In this document: piece by piece, positions 1 to 7,555 of the stretch
Layout of the letters: each line of letters starts with the position of its first letter
Position numbering within the stretch: the stretch's first letter is position 1
NCBI GenBank assembly: GCA_018659505.1
Contig: JABJMI010000336.1
Span: forward strand, 1 to 13,164
DNA length: 13,164 bases
DNA from: Planctomicrobium sp.
GTDB taxonomy: Bacteria; Planctomycetota; Planctomycetia; Planctomycetales; Planctomycetaceae
Reading direction: 5' to 3'
Notes under the pieces: generated by a model
Told to the model about the DNA's origin: nothing
Seen by the model: only the letters and a program-made list of their open reading frames with translations
Database searches by the model: none
Translations under genes and position numbers: made by a program

Positions 1-1
1 A

Positions 2-103
2 CAAGAAATCCGAGAATACATCAACTACTACAATACCTCCCGCCGACACTCATCCATAGACTACCAAACCCCAACCCGCTTCGAAGCGATCCACAACTCT
101 TAA
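2..103 (+). CDS. IS3-family transposase (OrfB), C-terminal end only
   Basis: The window opens inside this gene; only the last 33 codons and the TAA stop are present. The readable peptide contains YYNTSRRHSSIDYQTP. This is the typical end of the DDE integrase core (rve_3) of IS3-family OrfB transposases, where a YN-x-RRxHSS-x-xYxTP motif closes the catalytic domain shortly before the stop. The enzyme would cut and rejoin the ends of its own insertion sequence. The active-site residues, OrfA and the left end of the element lie outside the window, so whether the copy is intact cannot be judged. Family assignment is by motif recognition. Confidence 0.82.
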   Translation, partial: QEIREYINYYNTSRRHSSIDYQTPTRFEAIHNS

Positions 104-137
104 GGAATCGCGCGCCCGTCAAGTTGGTACCACCTCA
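104..137 (+). mobile_element. Probable right end of the IS3-type element
   Basis: Just after the transposase stop codon the sequence runs through a GC-rich stretch and then GGTACCACCTCA, ending in CA at 137. IS3-family elements typically end in TG...CA terminal inverted repeats within a few tens of bases of the orfB stop, so this is the likely terminus. The matching left repeat and the target-site duplication are not in the window. The exact boundary is inferred. Confidence 0.4.
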
Positions 138-154
138 TTTATAGTTAGATACAT

Positions 155-189
155 TCTGTCGTAATACACTTATCGTCTATTACGACAGA
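155..189. repeat. 12-bp perfect inverted repeat upstream of PEP-CTERM gene
   Basis: TCTGTCGTAATA at 155-166 is matched exactly by TATTACGACAGA at 178-189, separated by 11 bases. It lies between the probable IS end (137) and the preferred start codon of the PEP-CTERM gene (288). It has no T-run, so it is not a standard terminator. It could be a repressor-binding dyad or an mRNA hairpin in the leader. It covers the ATG at 189, which argues against that codon being the real start. Function is inferred only. Confidence 0.6.
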
Positions 190-287
190 TGCTTAGATCA
201 CTTGCTTGTTTTATGCTAGTACATGAGACTAAACTCAGGCATCACCTGAAAGCCCGTACAAGTTTAATCGTTTTTGAGAGTAGAATT

Positions 288-926
288 GTGTCAAAGTTTT
301 CGTACGCCTTACTTCTCGTCTGCCTCCTTCCGGTGACTGCTCAGAGCGCACTCATCTTGAGTATCGAAGAATATACAACAGATACGTTTGTATTTAGCGT
401 CTCTGGAACCTTCGATGCAGATACCGTAGGTACTTCTTTCGAGGGGTTTCTTGGAGTGAAATGGGATTACGAAGGGAATCCAGGAGTTCACACAGACTTT
501 ATCACTCCAGATGCAGGAGACGTTGGAAATCCTCCTTATAGCTCCGGGAGTTTAACTTTTAACGGAATCGCTAGCTTACCGAGTTTTGCCCCGACGACGG
601 GTACGTTTGCCGATAGTATTCGTTTCGGGAATCCATCTGGAGGAGTTGGTACTCCATTTGCTGCGGGGACCGTTGTGTCAGGGACAATTTCCGTGGACCT
701 TTCGGGTGAACCGATTTCGTTTTTGCCAGTCGATCCGTTGAGTTTTGATCTTGTCAGCGGTCTAAATGATGGTTTTACAAGTTGGAATCGGCTCGAAGCG
801 TCAGCAACATTGGTTTCGGGTGTGCCCGAACCAAGTAGTTTCTTGCTACTAGGGCTAGCATCTCTTTCCCTGCTTCTGCTGCGATTCAGACGATCCACGA
901 ATCAATCAGAGACGATGACCGTTTGA
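288..926 (+). CDS. PEP-CTERM sorting domain protein
   Basis: This is a secreted protein of about 212 residues. An open frame extends up to an ATG at 189, but I place the start at the GTG at 288. It has GAGAG seven bases upstream and opens directly on a classic signal peptide (MSKFSYALLLVCLLPVTAQSA, cleavage near residue 20). The middle is a Gly/Ser/Thr-rich, beta-type domain with no recognised fold. The C-terminus has VPEP at about residue 179, then a Leu-rich membrane segment, then RFRR. This is the tripartite PEP-CTERM signal recognised by exosortase, which removes it while sending the protein to the cell surface or exopolysaccharide. The ten-residue tail after RFRR is slightly longer than usual. 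The substrate or role of the mature domain is unknown. The gene converges with rsfS. Confidence 0.85.
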   Translation: MSKFSYALLLVCLLPVTAQSALILSIEEYTTDTFVFSVSGTFDADTVGTSFEGFLGVKWDYEGNPGVHTDFITPDAGDVGNPPYSSGSLTFNGIASLPSFAPTTGTFADSIRFGNPSGGVGTPFAAGTVVSGTISVDLSGEPISFLPVDPLSFDLVSGLNDGFTSWNRLEASATLVSGVPEPSSFLLLGLASLSLLLLRFRRSTNQSETMTV

Positions 927-934
927 TTTCTTAG

Positions 935-949
935 GCAATCGTTGCTTTT
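935..949 (+). terminator. Small hairpin plus TTTT after the PEP-CTERM gene
   Basis: GCAA-TCG-TTGC at 935-945 is followed by TTTT, nine bases after the stop codon at 924-926. It has terminator layout but only four base pairs. It is in the right place, between two convergent genes, but thermodynamically weak. Confidence 0.25.
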
Positions 950-964
950 CTGTCTGTCACGAAC

Positions 965-1396
965 CTAATCAGCAATCGTCGCTGACTTCCAATCAACTCG
1001 TGGGGCGTCTGCCCAGAGGTTTTCTAGGTCGAATTCTACTCGTGCGTCGGGAGAGAAGACGTGCAAGACGACATCACCGTAATCGTGGCAAATCCACTCG
1101 GTTTCGTAACCAGAGGTGCTGCGACGTTCTGAGCCGACTTCAGCCAGGACATCATCGGAATGGTCAGCCATCGCACGCAATTGACGTCGACTCTTGCCTG
1201 TTGCGATCACGAAGTAATCGAACAGCGGAGTGATTTCGCTGGTGTCGAGGACGATAACGTCATGACCACGAAATTCATCACAGGTATTCGCAACACGGCA
1301 GGCGTTCTCGAAAGCTCGCTGTAAGACAGCGGCATCCCGGATACCTGTCAATTCTCCGTTTGTTTTACATTCGCGTGTTTTTGTTGCGGTCGTCAC
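965..1396 (-). CDS. rsfS: Ribosome silencing factor RsfS
   Basis: A 143-residue cytoplasmic protein of the RsfS (RsfA/YbeB/Iojap) family. The family binds ribosomal protein uL14 on the 50S subunit and blocks subunit joining, lowering translation in poor nutrients. Family marks run in order: VIVLDTSEITPLFDYFVIATG at about residues 47-67, SRRQLRAMADH at about 69-79, and GYETEWICHDYGDVVLHVF at about 96-114 followed by FDLENLWADA. The length fits, allowing for an N-terminal extension of about 25 residues. The start is a GTG at 1394-1396 with only a weak GTAGG-like site upstream, so the extreme N-terminus is uncertain. It lies 165 bp downstream of hppA and converges with the PEP-CTERM gene. Elsewhere rsfS often sits near nadD, which is not seen here. 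Confidence 0.93.
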   Translation of the reverse strand: MTTATKTRECKTNGELTGIRDAAVLQRAFENACRVANTCDEFRGHDVIVLDTSEITPLFDYFVIATGKSRRQLRAMADHSDDVLAEVGSERRSTSGYETEWICHDYGDVVLHVFSPDARVEFDLENLWADAPRVDWKSATIAD

Positions 1397-1516
1397 TTCG
1401 GTTACCTACTCATTCGCCGTGATGTTTTGATTGTTCGTGTCGTTGATAGAGGTTACCAGACGACTCGAACAACACATTCTACCCATTTCGGGACTGTTTG
1501 TGGGAAGAATTTTAAA

Positions 1517-1528
1517 AAAACCGGTTTT
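1517..1528 (-). terminator. AAAACCGGTTTT palindrome with T-run downstream of hppA
   Basis: The 12-bp perfect palindrome AAAACCGGTTTT lies 34 bp beyond the hppA stop. Read on the hppA strand it runs into three further T residues. It could help end hppA transcription, but a palindrome with no loop is a poor hairpin. The call is tentative. Confidence 0.25.
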
Positions 1529-1561
1529 GGCAAGATTCGTGGGAATTTCCAGGCAATTACG

Positions 1562-4156
1562 TCATAACTGCAAAGCATAGCGAACAATTAGACCAGCGAA
1601 GACCACGCTCACGATACTCATCAACTTAATGAGAATGTTCAAACTTGGACCGGATGTGTCTTTGAATGGATCACCAACGGTATCTCCGACAACGGCGGCC
1701 TTGTGGGCATCTGTCCCTTTGCCGCCATGTGCGCCGGATTCGATATACTTCTTGGCATTATCCCAAGCTCCACCCGCATTTGACATCATCACCGCGACTG
1801 CAAAGCCGGAAGTTAATCCTCCAGCGAGCATTCCCATGACTCCGCCGACCCCTAATACCATTCCGACTAAAACGGGAACAACTAATCCCAAAACGGCAGG
1901 AATCACCATCTCACGCTGAGCGGCTCGGGTACTGATATCGACACACGCTGCGTAATCGGGTTCGCCAGTCCCTTCCATGATTCCGGGGATATCATGGAAT
2001 TGTCGTCGTACTTCTTCCACCATCGAACGTGCTGAACGTCCTACGGCTTTCATCGTCATCGCGCAGAAGACGAACGCCAGCATGACTCCCATGAACATTC
2101 CGACCAGCACCTTGGGGTTCATGATGGTGACATTGTAGTACCTCACAAAATCCGGCATCCGTGCATACTTCGCATCAACCAGGATGCCACGTTCTGTAAA
2201 GTCGATGAGATCGACTTGGACTGTTTCGCCCACTTTAGCTTGGCGACCAATAAGTGCTTCGGTTTGAGTTGTCTGAAGCTTAGAGATCGGCGGGAATACG
2301 AGATATGCCTGATTGTGTTCTGCTTCTGGACCACGCACTGCCAAGACTCCAGAACTGACGACGACAGCATTCGCGTTTGAAAGCTCCTCTGACGGAAGTA
2401 CGTCAACATGTTCAACCCAGCGATCAAATCCGACTCGAACTTCTTCCACGTAAGCTGCCATCAGTGCCAATGCCGTGAGTGCCGCTGAACCAATCGCAAA
2501 ACCTTTCCCGGTGGCAGCGGTCGTGTTGCCGAGACTGTCCAGAGCGTCAGTACGCTGACGGACCAATGGATCGAGTTCACTCATTTGAGCGTTGCCGCCA
2601 GCGTTGTCTGCAATCGGTCCATAAGCATCTGTTGCCAGCGTGATGCCTAACGTACTCAGCATTCCAACCGCTGCGATGGCGACTCCATAGAGTCCCATCG
2701 CGAAGAGATTCGCATTTCCATAATCGAACCCAGTACATGCTCCGAAGGAGAGCATGATCGCTGTCCCAATGACAACAATCGGAACCCAGACACTATAGAA
2801 ACCTTCAGCGATGCCAGCGATAATAACAGTCGCTGGACCAGTGACTGACTGATCCGCGATACGCTTCGTAGGAGCATAAACATCACTCGTAGAATACTCT
2901 GTCCACCTGCCGATGATCATGCCTGAGAAGAGTCCGATCACAATCGACGCAAACACTCCAAACAATTGCATGCCATGGCGAAGCCCATCGGCGACGAGTT
3001 GGTCAGAGACCGCCGCTGAAGGTCTGACGAGCATGAGGTAAACGAGAATCGCAGAGACAATCGCGACACCGAGAGAACTTCCATTGATGCCGTTGCCGAG
3101 TGCTCGTAGTAATTTCTTTTGGTCGGCATTTTCGTCTGTTCTAACAAGAAAAACGCCCATGATTGATAAGCCGATTCCCAGACCAGCAATCACAAGTGGT
3201 AACAGCAACATCAACAACTGCATCTTGAGATGCCCTTGATACGCTGCCACTCCCAAAGCTGCTGAAGCTAAAATTGAACCGCAATTGGATTCGTAAAGGT
3301 CCGCTCCCATGCCAGCGACGTCGCCGACGTTATCGCCAACATTGTCCGCAATCGTCGCTGGGTTACGAGGATCGTCTTCGGGAATACCCGCTTCGACTTT
3401 ACCCACTAAGTCTGCCCCAACATCGGCAGCTTTCGTGAAGATGCCTCCGCCCACGCGAGCAAACAACGCTTGACTACTCGCTCCCATACCGAAGCAAAGC
3501 ATGGTGACTGTGATCTCCTCCAGTGACATTCCATGACCGAACATTGGAAAGATCCAATACAAGACGGCAAACCACATGCAAATATCGATGAGTCCGAGAC
3601 CGACGACTGTTAACCCCATCACAGCACCACTGCGGAAGGCAACTTGCAGACCTTCATTCAAACTCGTCTTACATGCTTGTGCAGTTCTTGAGCTTGCAAG
3701 AGTGGCTGTCTTCATTCCGCACCAGCCAGCGAGCGCAGAAAAGAATCCTCCTGAGAGAAACGCGATGGGAACGATCGTCGACAACGCATGAAACACGGTC
3801 GAAACAATGATCAGTAACAGACTCACGATCGCAAAGAAGATGGCAACAACTCGGTATTGCCTCCACAAATATGCATCCGCTCCATCACGCACATGCTGTG
3901 CAATCTTGACCATGGAGTCATCGCCTTCATCCTGCTCAACCATCCATTTAAAGAAGCGATAAGCAAACACAAGCGCAGCGATCCCACCACCTAAAGCGAT
4001 GAACCAACTAAAGAAAACCCCTGCGGATGAAACTTCATTTGAGTCCGCTGCGAACAACGGCGTGGTTGTGAAGACCACAAGTATCGCCGTGAGGGCTGTC
4101 TTCATAAGACGACCGATGGAAGTCTTTGAAGATACGTTATCTAAATATGAGAGCAA
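1562..4156 (-). CDS. hppA: Membrane-bound ion-pumping pyrophosphatase, K+-dependent type
   Basis: This inner-membrane enzyme hydrolyses pyrophosphate and uses the energy to pump H+ or Na+. The 864 residues have many membrane helices and carry the family's three conserved loops. These are [13 protein letters not shown] followed by an Asp-rich DNVGDNVGD stretch (245-280), [15 protein letters not shown] (543-557), and [12 protein letters not shown] plus [17 protein letters not shown] (796-840). Ala547 and Gly550 replace the Lys/Thr of K+-independent enzymes, so K+ dependence is expected; H+ versus Na+ specificity cannot be read. The start is a TTG (4154-4156) with a strong GAAGGAG seven bases upstream; an ATG at 4105 has no such site. 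A signal-peptide-like segment precedes the first core helix. Residues ~570-675 form a polar insertion absent from the shortest homologues (about 660-700 residues). Confidence 0.95.
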   Translation of the reverse strand: MLSYLDNVSSKTSIGRLMKTALTAILVVFTTTPLFAADSNEVSSAGVFFSWFIALGGGIAALVFAYRFFKWMVEQDEGDDSMVKIAQHVRDGADAYLWRQYRVVAIFFAIVSLLLIIVSTVFHALSTIVPIAFLSGGFFSALAGWCGMKTATLASSRTAQACKTSLNEGLQVAFRSGAVMGLTVVGLGLIDICMWFAVLYWIFPMFGHGMSLEEITVTMLCFGMGASSQALFARVGGGIFTKAADVGADLVGKVEAGIPEDDPRNPATIADNVGDNVGDVAGMGADLYESNCGSILASAALGVAAYQGHLKMQLLMLLLPLVIAGLGIGLSIMGVFLVRTDENADQKKLLRALGNGINGSSLGVAIVSAILVYLMLVRPSAAVSDQLVADGLRHGMQLFGVFASIVIGLFSGMIIGRWTEYSTSDVYAPTKRIADQSVTGPATVIIAGIAEGFYSVWVPIVVIGTAIMLSFGACTGFDYGNANLFAMGLYGVAIAAVGMLSTLGITLATDAYGPIADNAGGNAQMSELDPLVRQRTDALDSLGNTTAATGKGFAIGSAALTALALMAAYVEEVRVGFDRWVEHVDVLPSEELSNANAVVVSSGVLAVRGPEAEHNQAYLVFPPISKLQTTQTEALIGRQAKVGETVQVDLIDFTERGILVDAKYARMPDFVRYYNVTIMNPKVLVGMFMGVMLAFVFCAMTMKAVGRSARSMVEEVRRQFHDIPGIMEGTGEPDYAACVDISTRAAQREMVIPAVLGLVVPVLVGMVLGVGGVMGMLAGGLTSGFAVAVMMSNAGGAWDNAKKYIESGAHGGKGTDAHKAAVVGDTVGDPFKDTSGPSLNILIKLMSIVSVVFAGLIVRYALQL

Positions 4157-4163
4157 CTGACCA

Positions 4164-4170
4164 CTCCTTC
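4164..4170 (-). promoter_or_regulatory. Ribosome binding site that fixes the TTG start of hppA
   Basis: Read on the - strand this is GAAGGAG, seven bases before the TTG at 4154-4156. It is the best Shine-Dalgarno match in the area, and the alternative ATG at 4103-4105 lacks one. Confidence 0.7.
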
Positions 4171-4218
4171 ATTCCGTTACGGGTGCAGAGTCGTTGGGAT
4201 TTTAATTGGTGAATAGTC

Positions 4219-4257
4219 TTGTTCTTCGAACAAACAGCAAAATTTCAATATTGAAAT
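4219..4257. promoter_or_regulatory. Two dyads upstream of hppA
   Basis: TTGTTC-TTC-GAACAA (4219-4233) and the 16-bp perfect palindrome ATTTCAATATTGAAAT (4242-4257) lie 63 to 101 bp upstream of the hppA start, in the 234-bp gap after pfkB. This is where a promoter and operator would be expected. No known regulator site is recognised, and an AT-rich palindrome can arise by chance. Confidence 0.35.
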
Positions 4258-4358
4258 GCTCAGTGCTCAATCACATCAACTATGTTCGTGAGTCTAGTTC
4301 GGAAGAATTTGGACTGTCAATGAAGTGTTGCGAAAGAGTGCAAAGGTCTTCAGGAATG

Positions 4359-4389
4359 TTTTGCCGGACACTTCAAGTGTCCGACAAAA
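4359..4389 (-). terminator. Strong hairpin immediately after pfkB
   Basis: CGGACAC (4365-4371) pairs with GTGTCCG (4377-4383) around a five-base loop. Outside one C/A mismatch, TTTTG pairs with CAAAA. It begins two bases past the pfkB stop. On the pfkB strand the 3' arm is A-rich rather than T-rich, so it is not a textbook intrinsic terminator. It may instead stabilise the 3' end of the mRNA or act in both directions. Confidence 0.5.
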
Positions 4390-4390
4390 C

Positions 4391-5368
4391 TCAAATCACC
4401 AATGGATTCTCGCTGACAAATTGATTGAGTTCTTCAACATTAAAGACGCCAGTCGTTGCCCCGGCGTGCTGAACACAACTCGCTCCCATGGCGCTGCCAT
4501 AGGTCAGGCATTCGGCAGGTGAAAATTCATTGAGGAGTCCATAAATGTAACCAGCCACAAAGGCGTCGCCTCCACCGGTTCCATCAATCTGTTCGACGAC
4601 ATAGGATGGAGTCTTAATTGCGGGTTTGCCTTGCTCCTTGAACAAAGACCCACTCGGTCCAGACGTAATAACAACCGCTTTCGCCCCTTGCGTCAGAAAA
4701 GCATCAGCTTGCAAATCTGGATTTGATTGACCTGTCAACAATCTCGCTTCATCACAGTTCGGCAAGAAGAGATCAACATGGGGCAGGGCATCCACCAGCA
4801 TTTCCGCACATTCAACAACGTCGTCAAGCACTACGTCGAGCAGAGTCATGACTTCGTGTTGATGTGCTCGCTCAAAGAGTTCCGCGATGTTTTTTCCTGA
4901 AAGAGCGGGGTTCAAACCAAACCCACCAACGCAAAGAATCTTCGCCTGCTCCAAGAGTTCGTTAGAAACTTCAAGGCCGGTCAGTTCCGTATTTGCGCCG
5001 ACGGCATGGATGAAGCGTCGGTCTTCTCCCTGCACGTTGACAACCATTGTCGCTGACGTCTGGGATTCATTTGAGATGCGAACATGATTACAATTCACAC
5101 CATTCGAGCGGAGTTCATGCAGGACAAACTCTCCAAAAGGATCTTCTCCAACGCAGCCAACTAATGAAACCGGAACACTGATCTTGGCGAGGTCTGTACT
5201 GACATTTGCAGCACAACCCCCGATGGTCAAGTGAAGCTTGGAAGTCGTAATCAGACTACCAGGAGCAGGGAATTTGCGAATCGGCGCACAGACATGATCC
5301 ACTACTGTCAGACCAACACAGATGACATCACAAGGAATCGTTCCACTGCGGCCAATGTTCTCGCCCAT
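4391..5368 (-). CDS. PfkB-family carbohydrate/nucleoside kinase
   Basis: A 325-residue cytoplasmic kinase of the ribokinase/PfkB superfamily, which phosphorylates a sugar or nucleoside with ATP. Signature 1 is visible as GGCAANVSTDLAKISVPVSLVG at about 50-71 followed by GEDPFG. Signature 2 is DGTGGGDAFVAGY at 262-274, in which Gly265-Gly267 form the anion hole and Asp268 is the catalytic base. NCDEARLLTG at 204-213 is the usual ATP-side motif. The substrate (ribose, fructose, adenosine, tagatose-6-P and so on) cannot be read from these motifs. The ATG start has GAGGTG four bases upstream. It follows the DUF2062 gene by 44 bp, so the two are probably co-transcribed, and it ends at a hairpin. 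Confidence 0.9.
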   Translation of the reverse strand: MGENIGRSGTIPCDVICVGLTVVDHVCAPIRKFPAPGSLITTSKLHLTIGGCAANVSTDLAKISVPVSLVGCVGEDPFGEFVLHELRSNGVNCNHVRISNESQTSATMVVNVQGEDRRFIHAVGANTELTGLEVSNELLEQAKILCVGGFGLNPALSGKNIAELFERAHQHEVMTLLDVVLDDVVECAEMLVDALPHVDLFLPNCDEARLLTGQSNPDLQADAFLTQGAKAVVITSGPSGSLFKEQGKPAIKTPSYVVEQIDGTGGGDAFVAGYIYGLLNEFSPAECLTYGSAMGASCVQHAGATTGVFNVEELNQFVSENPLVI

Positions 5369-5412
5369 TATTCACCTCATCAACGAATTCAAGATTCTTC
5401 GCTGTAAGGTAC

Positions 5413-6171
5413 TCAGAGGGAATCGTGTTCAGCAACCGCTGCTTGAATTTGGCTCTCAGATTTCTGTTGAGCCTTCTTCGCCTTACGCAGTTTTCTACGT
5501 AGTTGGACTTTTTCGACCAAACGCAGCATTAAAGGATATGTCGGTAGTGCAAAGACCGTTGCCACGATTAAAGATCCAATGACAAGCGGAGCACCTAAGG
5601 TGTAGAACACATTTGCGATTGTGGAAAACCATTCGGAATAATCACTGTATTGAAAGAGGCTTTTGAATTCATCCCAAGAAATATCAGAGGAGATAAACAG
5701 CGTTCCGAGTCGATAATTGAACCAATAGATCGGCAGCATCGTAAACGGGTTCGAAACATAGACTGCTACCAACGCAGCGAACTGATTGAAGTGAAAGAAA
5801 GGTCGCGCTAAGAACGCAATCGCAAGCACCAACAACATTTGAATTCCAAATGATGGTGTTAGCCCGATGAAGACGCCAATCGCTGTCCCGAGTGCGATTG
5901 CGTGTGGAGTATCCTGGAGGTGAACAATTGTGCGTATCCACTGTCTGGGGTCGCACCACCAGCTTACTTTTGATCGCCAGGACATTGAAGAATTCTCTGA
6001 GTGAAGCTCTAACTCATCATCGAGTTCGATAAACTGAGCAAAAAACCAATGGGGAGCGTCCAGTCGTTTATCTTGCGTCAATGAGATGGAATGGTCATGC
6101 ATTCCAATCGACGAAACAGCTTGATTGTGTAATCCCAATGATTCATCAGAATTGATAAGCCGTTGCCCCAC
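5413..6171 (-). CDS. DUF2062 membrane protein
   Basis: A 252-residue inner-membrane protein. The DUF2062 domain spans about residues 85-215. DTPHAIALGTAIGVFIGLTP at 87-106 matches the family's conserved opening (S/T-P-x-x-I-A-x-G-x-A-x-G-x-F-x-G). It is followed by hydrophobic helices near 108-123 and 130-150 with the conserved NPFTMLPIY (141-149), and a further helix near 190-210. The C-terminus is a basic, Lys/Arg/Gln-rich tail. The biochemical role of the family is not established; some homologues are fused to or sit near glycosyltransferases. I chose the GTG at 6169-6171 because it has GAGG five bases upstream. The N-terminal ~60 residues are polar and poorly conserved-looking, and an ATG at 5985 is the alternative start. 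Confidence 0.85.
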   Translation of the reverse strand: MGQRLINSDESLGLHNQAVSSIGMHDHSISLTQDKRLDAPHWFFAQFIELDDELELHSENSSMSWRSKVSWWCDPRQWIRTIVHLQDTPHAIALGTAIGVFIGLTPSFGIQMLLVLAIAFLARPFFHFNQFAALVAVYVSNPFTMLPIYWFNYRLGTLFISSDISWDEFKSLFQYSDYSEWFSTIANVFYTLGAPLVIGSLIVATVFALPTYPLMLRLVEKVQLRRKLRKAKKAQQKSESQIQAAVAEHDSL

Positions 6172-6221
6172 GTTGACCTCATGCCGAACCGAAACGAATT
6201 TCGCAGAATGGCAGGTGCCTT

Positions 6222-6240
6222 ACAGGAAGTCTTTTCCTGT
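6222..6240 (-). promoter_or_regulatory. Perfect 7-bp hairpin ahead of the DUF2062 gene
   Basis: ACAGGAA (6222-6228) and TTCCTGT (6234-6240) form a perfect 7-bp stem with a five-base loop. It lies in the gap between the thioredoxin-like gene and the DUF2062 start, 51 bp before the latter. No T-run follows on either strand. It could be a leader hairpin or an operator. Confidence 0.35.
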
Positions 6241-6316
6241 TGAAAGGCAACATACCAATTAAAGCTTCATTGGATCGTATCGTTACGAAGGCATGGCGAA
6301 ATTTGCCGAAATATTC

Positions 6317-6967
6317 CTATTTCAACAAGTTCATCACAACAGGCATGATATCTGCCTGATAGGTAAACTCTGCGGGATTTTCCGGGTCTGGAAACTGTGC
6401 AGCCAACTCGCCAGATTGATCATAAACGTAGACAACGGGAATCGAACCTTGCGTCAGCTTTTCGTTATACATGGTGTCTGAATCGGTCGAGCAGAGAAGA
6501 TTTTGAAAGGTGGCCCCCTTCTCCTTCAACACAGCCAAAACTGGCTCTTTGTAGGACTCAACTGGCTGATCTTCAAATCCCTGATAATCGAGTGAGACCG
6601 AGATACATTCGACTTGATCACCATGCTCTTTGTGAATTTGCACGAGGTTTGGCAGTTCGACCAGACAAGGACCACAGTAAGTCGCCCAAAGATCGACGAT
6701 GACAATTTTGCCCTTTGAAGCTGCAATCAGAGCCTGCGTCTCTTCCCAGGATTTGATGTCGAGTGTTACTGGTGATGTTTCAGTAGACTCTGGTTCTTCT
6801 TCCTCCGTTTGACCTGAGGGGACAGGCTCCATTTCATCAGGAGACCCGAGTTCTACTGCATCACCTGCCTCAGGAACTTCAGGGTCTGGAGACGTCTCTT
6901 CCTGCTTAGAACAGCTTGTTACAAAAAGTGTTAACAAGCACATTAAGATCAATTGAGTTCGTTTCAT
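6317..6967 (-). CDS. Thioredoxin-like (TlpA/ResA-type) lipoprotein
   Basis: A 216-residue envelope protein. It begins with a lipoprotein signal (MKRTQLILMCLLTLFVTSC; lipid-carrying Cys at 19). An acidic Glu/Pro/Ser linker covers about 22-66, then a thioredoxin fold carries WATYCGPC (Cys98 and Cys101). The family uses such a CxxC to reduce or exchange disulfides in exported proteins, for example in cytochrome c maturation. GSIPVVYVYD near 175 supplies the cis-Pro loop typical of the fold. The start is the ATG at 6965-6967, which has AAGGAG seven bases upstream. An ATG seven codons earlier would bury that ribosome site in the coding sequence. The partner protein is unknown; no cytochrome maturation genes are nearby. 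Confidence 0.9.
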   Translation of the reverse strand: MKRTQLILMCLLTLFVTSCSKQEETSPDPEVPEAGDAVELGSPDEMEPVPSGQTEEEEPESTETSPVTLDIKSWEETQALIAASKGKIVIVDLWATYCGPCLVELPNLVQIHKEHGDQVECISVSLDYQGFEDQPVESYKEPVLAVLKEKGATFQNLLCSTDSDTMYNEKLTQGSIPVVYVYDQSGELAAQFPDPENPAEFTYQADIMPVVMNLLK

Positions 6968-7034
6968 ATTGGCTCTCCTTGGAGTCATTCAAGTATGACT
7001 TTGCATCTCACGCTTTGCGAAAAGCAGAGTCTTT

Positions 7035-7167
7035 TTAGACAGGATGAACATGATCTACAGGATAAGAAAAGATGTTGTGACGAGACATTAATAGGATTAT
7101 ATCCGAGAGACCGAAATCGCTTTTAATTTATCCTGTCAATCATGTTCATCCTGTCTAGTTTTCTTTT
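7035..7167. repeat. Repeat copy 1 (downstream of the GxxExxY gene)
   Basis: About 133 bp, roughly 90% identical and in the same orientation as 7556-7690. Its ends are inverted copies of one motif: AGACAGGATGAACATGAT at 7038-7055 and its reverse complement at 7139-7156, each followed inward by an imperfect CAGGATA/TATCCTG match. The whole element could therefore fold into a long hairpin. A central core, CGAGAGACCGAAATCGC, is unchanged in both copies. The last three codons and the stop of the GxxExxY gene lie inside this copy. Confidence 0.9.
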
Positions 7168-7532
7168 AGATACTCCCTGTATTTCCGCCTGACTTCAACC
7201 TTGTCGGGACCGAAATTGATTACTAATCCCAAGTCGATTTTAGTAGCCACGAGGTAATTCACTAACTGAACCTCGTGTGCAACTGCAATTTGGGAGACAG
7301 ATTTCAATTCCACGATTAAACGATCTTCCACAAGTATATCACAAGAAAAATCTCCAACATTAGAGCTATCGTAATAGACTTGAATTGAAGCTTGAGTTTG
7401 GTGTCGGATGCCGAGTTTGGATAATTCAATACTCAGCGACTTCTCATAAACGGATTCGAGAAACCCATATCCAAGAGTATTATGAACTCGAAATGCACAT
7501 CCAATCACTTGCTCTGTCAGTTGGTCATTCAT
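7155..7532 (-). CDS. GxxExxY protein (PD-(D/E)XK nuclease-like fold)
   Basis: 125 residues, the usual length for the GxxExxY family (Pfam PDDEXK_3). The name-giving motif GFLESVY is at 23-29. The nuclease-type signature is readable: Asp65 in DILVED, and Glu75-x-Lys77 in VELKS, with VQLVNYL (88-94) and GLVINFG (102-108) completing the conserved core. No cellular role is established for the family. The fold suggests nucleic-acid binding or cleavage, but that is inference. The start is the ATG at 7530-7532 without a convincing ribosome site. It lies between leuB and the thioredoxin-like gene and is bracketed by two ~134-bp direct repeats. The 3' copy provides its final Lys-Glu-Asn and stop, which suggests gene and repeats have been inherited as a unit. 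Confidence 0.92.
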   Translation of the reverse strand: MNDQLTEQVIGCAFRVHNTLGYGFLESVYEKSLSIELSKLGIRHQTQASIQVYYDSSNVGDFSCDILVEDRLIVELKSVSQIAVAHEVQLVNYLVATKIDLGLVINFGPDKVEVRRKYREYLKEN

Positions 7533-7555
7533 AGCTATAATTGTTGGAGAAAAAA

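Noticed and set aside
189..287. N-terminal extension of the PEP-CTERM gene from the ATG at 189
   Set aside because: The ATG overlaps the 12-bp inverted repeat, has no ribosome site, and would place about 33 residues before an otherwise classic signal peptide. The GTG at 288 has GAGAG at good spacing.
1629..1919. 96-codon open frame on the + strand inside hppA
   Set aside because: It lies entirely antisense to the conserved C-terminal region of hppA. The Pro/Thr-rich composition is a by-product of the hppA codons.
4206..4522. Two overlapping + strand open frames between hppA and pfkB
   Set aside because: They run through the pfkB hairpin and into antisense pfkB, have no ribosome site and no recognisable protein features.
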